From: an uncultured Bacteroidales bacterium
Lineage (GTDB): Bacteria; Bacteroidota; Bacteroidia; Bacteroidales; Bacteroidaceae
Direction: 5' to 3'
DNA length: 8,360 nt
NCBI GenBank assembly: GCA_902803195.1
Contig: CADCOX010000208.1
Location: 1-8,360 of the forward strand
The number at the start of each line of letters is the position of its first letter. Position 1 is the stretch's first letter. Below, piece by piece: positions 6,317 through 8,360 of the stretch. The notes beneath the pieces are model-generated. The model was given only the letters and a program-made list of their open reading frames with translations. It was not told the DNA's origin and did not search any database. The translations under genes were made by a program, and so were the position numbers.

Positions 6317-6355
6317 ACTCCCCTCGCCCTTTGGAGAGGGGTTGGGGGTGAGGCT
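6317..6355 (-). repeat. Right 39-bp terminal inverted repeat of the DUF559 cassette
   Basis: It is the inverted partner of 5886-5924 (36/39 identical) and ends 5 bp from the era stop codon. Its internal hairpin is CCCCTCGCC (6320-6328) with GGAGAGGGG (6333-6341), 9 positions with one mismatch and a 4-nt loop. On the era transcript the hairpin lies directly downstream of the stop codon, where it could protect or attenuate the message (inference). Confidence 0.88.
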
Positions 6356-6360
6356 TTTCA

Positions 6361-7242
6361 TTAATCTAGGTCATACCCGAACTGCTTCATCGCTCTCTCG
6401 GAGTTGCGCCAGTCTTTGTCGACCTTGACGAAACATTGGAGGTAGATCTTCTTGCCGAAGAAGCGCTCGAGTTCGCGGCGTGCCTCCGTGCTGACGCGTT
6501 TGAGGGCTACACCTTGATGGCCAATGATAATACCTTTCTGCGATTCACGCTCCACGTAGATGACGGCTTCGATGCGAATCAAGTCATCGCTCTCCTTGAA
6601 GCGCTCGACGACAGGCTCCACGGCATAAGGAATCTCTTTGTCGTAGTAGAGCAGGATCTTCTCGCGAATAATCTCGGTGACGAAGAAGCGCGCGGGTTTG
6701 TCGGTCCAGGCGTCCTTGTCGAAGTAGGCGGGCGACTCCGGCAGCAACTCCTTGATGCGCTCGAGCACCAGGTCTACGCCGAAACGATGGAGTGCGGAGA
6801 TAGGATAGATCTCGGCCTTCGGCAGCACGGCATGCCATTCCTCAACCTTCGACGAGAGTGCGTCCTGGTTGCTGAGGTCGATCTTGTTGATGAGCACAAG
6901 GATCGGCACCTGCAGGTGCTGAACCTTCTCGAGGAAGTCGGCATTCTTGTCGGGCGTTTCCACCATGTCGGTGACGTAGAGCAGGACATCGGCGTCCTCG
7001 AGTGCACTCTCCGAGAACTGCAGCATCTGCTCTTGGAGCTTGTAGTTGGGCTTGAGCACACCCGGCGTGTCGGAGAAGCAGATCTGCATGTCGGGCGTGT
7101 TCAGGATGCCCATGATGCGGTGGCGCGTAGTCTGTGCCTTGAAGGTGGCAATAGAGATGCGCTCGCCCACCAAAAGGTTCATGAGCGTGCTCTTACCGAC
7201 ATTTGGGTTGCCGACGATGTTGACAAAACCGGATTTATGCAA
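6361..7242 (-). CDS. era: GTPase Era, 16S rRNA / 30S maturation (TTG start)
   Basis: This 293-residue protein has the Era layout: G1 GNPNVGKST (11-19), switch region FKAQTTRHR (34-42), G3 DTPG (58-61), G4 NKID (119-122), G5 around ISA (148-150), and a C-terminal KH domain with GHQG (241-244) that binds the 3' end of 16S rRNA. No motif is altered. The start is a TTG at 7240-7242: the family N-terminus MHKxGFVNIVGNPNVGKST fits this codon exactly, and reading upstream in frame meets a stop at 7291-7293 with no ATG or GTG between. Only a later internal Met would be the alternative, and that would cut the P-loop. It lies between fabH and der on the same strand and shares their housekeeping role context. 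Confidence 0.96.
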   Translation of the reverse strand: MHKSGFVNIVGNPNVGKSTLMNLLVGERISIATFKAQTTRHRIMGILNTPDMQICFSDTPGVLKPNYKLQEQMLQFSESALEDADVLLYVTDMVETPDKNADFLEKVQHLQVPILVLINKIDLSNQDALSSKVEEWHAVLPKAEIYPISALHRFGVDLVLERIKELLPESPAYFDKDAWTDKPARFFVTEIIREKILLYYDKEIPYAVEPVVERFKESDDLIRIEAVIYVERESQKGIIIGHQGVALKRVSTEARRELERFFGKKIYLQCFVKVDKDWRNSERAMKQFGYDLD

Positions 7243-7391
7243 GTTAGATGTAAGTTTAAAGTTTAATGTTGATAGTTTATAGTTTGAAGTTTAACGGGGG
7301 CCGCGACTCGCTTTTTGGCTGTTCAAAGTCAAGGTCTATGTTCTTTAAACATTAAGCATTAAACAATAAACCTTAAACTTTAAACTTTAAA
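7243..7391. repeat. AT-rich inverted repeats with GC-rich core between era and fabH
   Basis: The 149-bp gap is mostly made of TTTAAAG-type repeats. AGTTTAAAGTTTAA at 7253-7266 has a perfect 14-bp inverted copy at 7380-7393, which overlaps the fabH stop codon. Three CTTTAAA-type 7-bp units run in tandem at about 7371-7391. Between the arms sits a GC-rich core (about 7294-7310, CGGGGGCCGCGACTCG). No promoter matching the phylum consensus was found here; a weak TGACTTTG on the minus strand lacks a -33 partner. Confidence 0.65.
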
Positions 7392-8360
7392 CTAAGCTTT
7401 CGCTCCGTCGTAGCCCCATTTCATGTAGGCTGCGCCCCAGGTGAAGCCTGCGCCGAAAGCGGTGAAGATGAGGTTGTCGCCTTTGTGCAGCTGGCTCTCA
7501 TAGTCCCAGAGGGCCAAGGGCAGGGTGGCGCTGGAGGTGTTGCCGTATTTTTGGATGTTCAGCATGACCTTCTCCATCGGCAGTTCAAGGCGCTTGGCCA
7601 CAGCCTCGATGATTCGTACGTTGGCCTGATGCGGGATCACCCAGTCGATGTTGTCCTTGTTGAGCCCATTACGCTCGGCGATGAGCGCCGTGGCGTCGGA
7701 CATATTGGTGACGGCGAACTTGAAGACGGTGCGGCCCTCCTGATGGAGGTAGTGCATGCGATGCTCAAGGGTGAAATGCGAGGGAGGTGTTGCCGAGCCG
7801 CCAGCCTTGAGGCAGAGGAAGGGCAGGCCTTGGCCGTCGGTGCGGAGGTAGCTGTCCTGCCAGCCGAGATCCTCGGTGGTCGGCTCTACGAGCACGGCAG
7901 CGGCGCCATCGCCGAAGATGGGGCAGGTCTGACGGTCGGTGTAGTCGACGATGCTCGACATCTTGTCGGCACCGATGACGACAATCTTCTTGTAGCGTCC
8001 GCTCTCAATCATGCAGGCAGCCTGATCCATGGCATAGAGGAACCCCGAGCAGGCGGCGGAGAGCTCAAACGCGTGTGCGTTGGTGAGGCCGCACTTGCCG
8101 AGCACGATGCTGGCCGTTGAAGGGAAGTGGTAGTCGGCGGTCGAGGTGGAGCAGATGACGGCATCGACCGACAGCGGGTCGCAGCCTGTGCGCTCAAGCA
8201 ACTGCTTGACAGCCTTGCGCGCCATGTAGCTGGCGCCGAGACCTTCCTCGTTGAGAATTCGGCGTTCCTTGACGCCGATGCGCGTCATAATCCACTCGTC
8301 GGAGGTGTCGACCATCCGGCTGAGTTCGTCGTTGTTCAGGATGTAGTCGGGCACGTAGCC
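7392..8360 (-). CDS. fabH: Beta-ketoacyl-ACP synthase III, FabH (5' end missing)
   Basis: 322 residues are visible, and the frame stays open to the window edge. A GTG at 8354 could be read as a start, but GY encoded before it is part of the conserved GGYVPDY segment, so the true start is outside; about 8 residues are missing if the E. coli numbering is followed. FabH condenses an acyl-CoA primer with malonyl-ACP to start type II fatty-acid synthesis in the cytoplasm. The thiolase-fold triad is complete: Cys in ELSAACSGFL (visible residue 104), His in IPHQANVRI (244) and Asn in KYGNTSSA (274). The RIGVKERR and FGDGAAAVLVEP segments and C-terminal FGAGFTWGAAYMKW are also typical. It stands upstream of era on the same strand, as is usual in Bacteroidetes. 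Primer preference cannot be read from the sequence. Confidence 0.96.
   Translation of the reverse strand, partial: GYVPDYILNNDELSRMVDTSDEWIMTRIGVKERRILNEEGLGASYMARKAVKQLLERTGCDPLSVDAVICSTSTADYHFPSTASIVLGKCGLTNAHAFELSAACSGFLYAMDQAACMIESGRYKKIVVIGADKMSSIVDYTDRQTCPIFGDGAAAVLVEPTTEDLGWQDSYLRTDGQGLPFLCLKAGGSATPPSHFTLEHRMHYLHQEGRTVFKFAVTNMSDATALIAERNGLNKDNIDWVIPHQANVRIIEAVAKRLELPMEKVMLNIQKYGNTSSATLPLALWDYESQLHKGDNLIFTAFGAGFTWGAAYMKWGYDGAKA

Larger units (their letters stand above)
5886..6355 (-). mobile_element. Candidate 470-bp cassette: DUF559 gene in inverted palindromic repeats
   Basis: A single 372-bp gene fills most of the unit and is closely framed by two 39-bp inverted repeats, 7 bp from its stop and 13 bp from its start. 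Its right edge lies 5 bp from the era stop codon. The repeats, the tight packing and the position inside a conserved gene pair suggest a mobile or once-mobile element. I find no target-site duplication (flanks AGTGA and TTTCA) and no transposase. This resembles REP sequences with a linked nuclease gene in outline only; mobility is inference. Confidence 0.45.

Noticed and set aside
5881..6360. Classical insertion sequence
   Set aside because: Inverted repeats are present, but there is no transposase and no target-site duplication; it is therefore reported only as a candidate cassette.
6436..7266. 276-codon open frame on the plus strand opposite era
   Set aside because: Antisense shadow of era: the protein has no recognisable motif, while the opposite strand has all Era motifs.
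7324..7331. Minus-strand promoter -7 box for era (TGACTTTG)
   Set aside because: The first two bases do not match TAnnTTTG well (TG for TA) and no TTTG lies 19-21 nt upstream.
7485..8120. 211-codon open frame on the plus strand opposite fabH
   Set aside because: Antisense shadow; fabH on the other strand has its complete catalytic triad.

Overview
The window looks like a chromosomal piece of a gut-type Bacteroidales bacterium (Prevotella-, Bacteroides- or Muribaculaceae-like). Reasons: the gene order fabH–era–der on one strand; secreted proteins ending in paired dockerin-type calcium repeats (GDVNxDGxITIADVTALVN…); a textbook Bacteroidetes promoter (TTTG-N21-TAnnTTTG); A-rich leaders without Shine-Dalgarno sites; and an endonuclease I protein with a long multidomain tail. 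The species cannot be named from the sequence alone.

Layout. Positions 1-612 (+) are the C-terminal part of a secreted dockerin-type protein, followed by a strong terminator hairpin (656-703). A 448-bp gene-free stretch (613-1060) then holds a 9-bp tandem repeat, a long-spacer inverted repeat, a small palindrome and the promoter of a periplasmic PepSY-like protein (1061-1501, +). Between that gene and the convergent nuclease gene lie a degenerate 22-bp tandem array (1529-1681), a C8 run and a bidirectional terminator-like hairpin (1741-1771). The rest is on the minus strand, in transcription order: fabH (entering from the right edge, 5' end missing), era (TTG start), a small DUF559/Vsr-like nuclease gene, der, and a large secreted endonuclease I with a C-terminal dockerin.

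How the genes relate. FabH starts fatty-acid elongation; Era and Der are ribosome-assembly GTPases. The trio is a conserved housekeeping cluster in Bacteroidetes. The secreted nuclease sits only 41 bp after der on the same strand and has no promoter I could recognise, so it may be read from the same transcript. Both long gaps in the fabH–era–der cluster are filled with repeats.

The most unusual structure is between era and der. A DUF559 gene is tightly enclosed by a pair of 39-bp inverted repeats (36/39 identical), each with its own hairpin, giving a compact 470-bp unit that looks like a repeat-plus-nuclease mobile cassette. Mobility is inferred, not shown. Other points of interest are the 22-bp array, the 9-bp array, AT-rich inverted repeats between era and fabH, and a 29/30-bp inverted match between the two dockerin coding regions.
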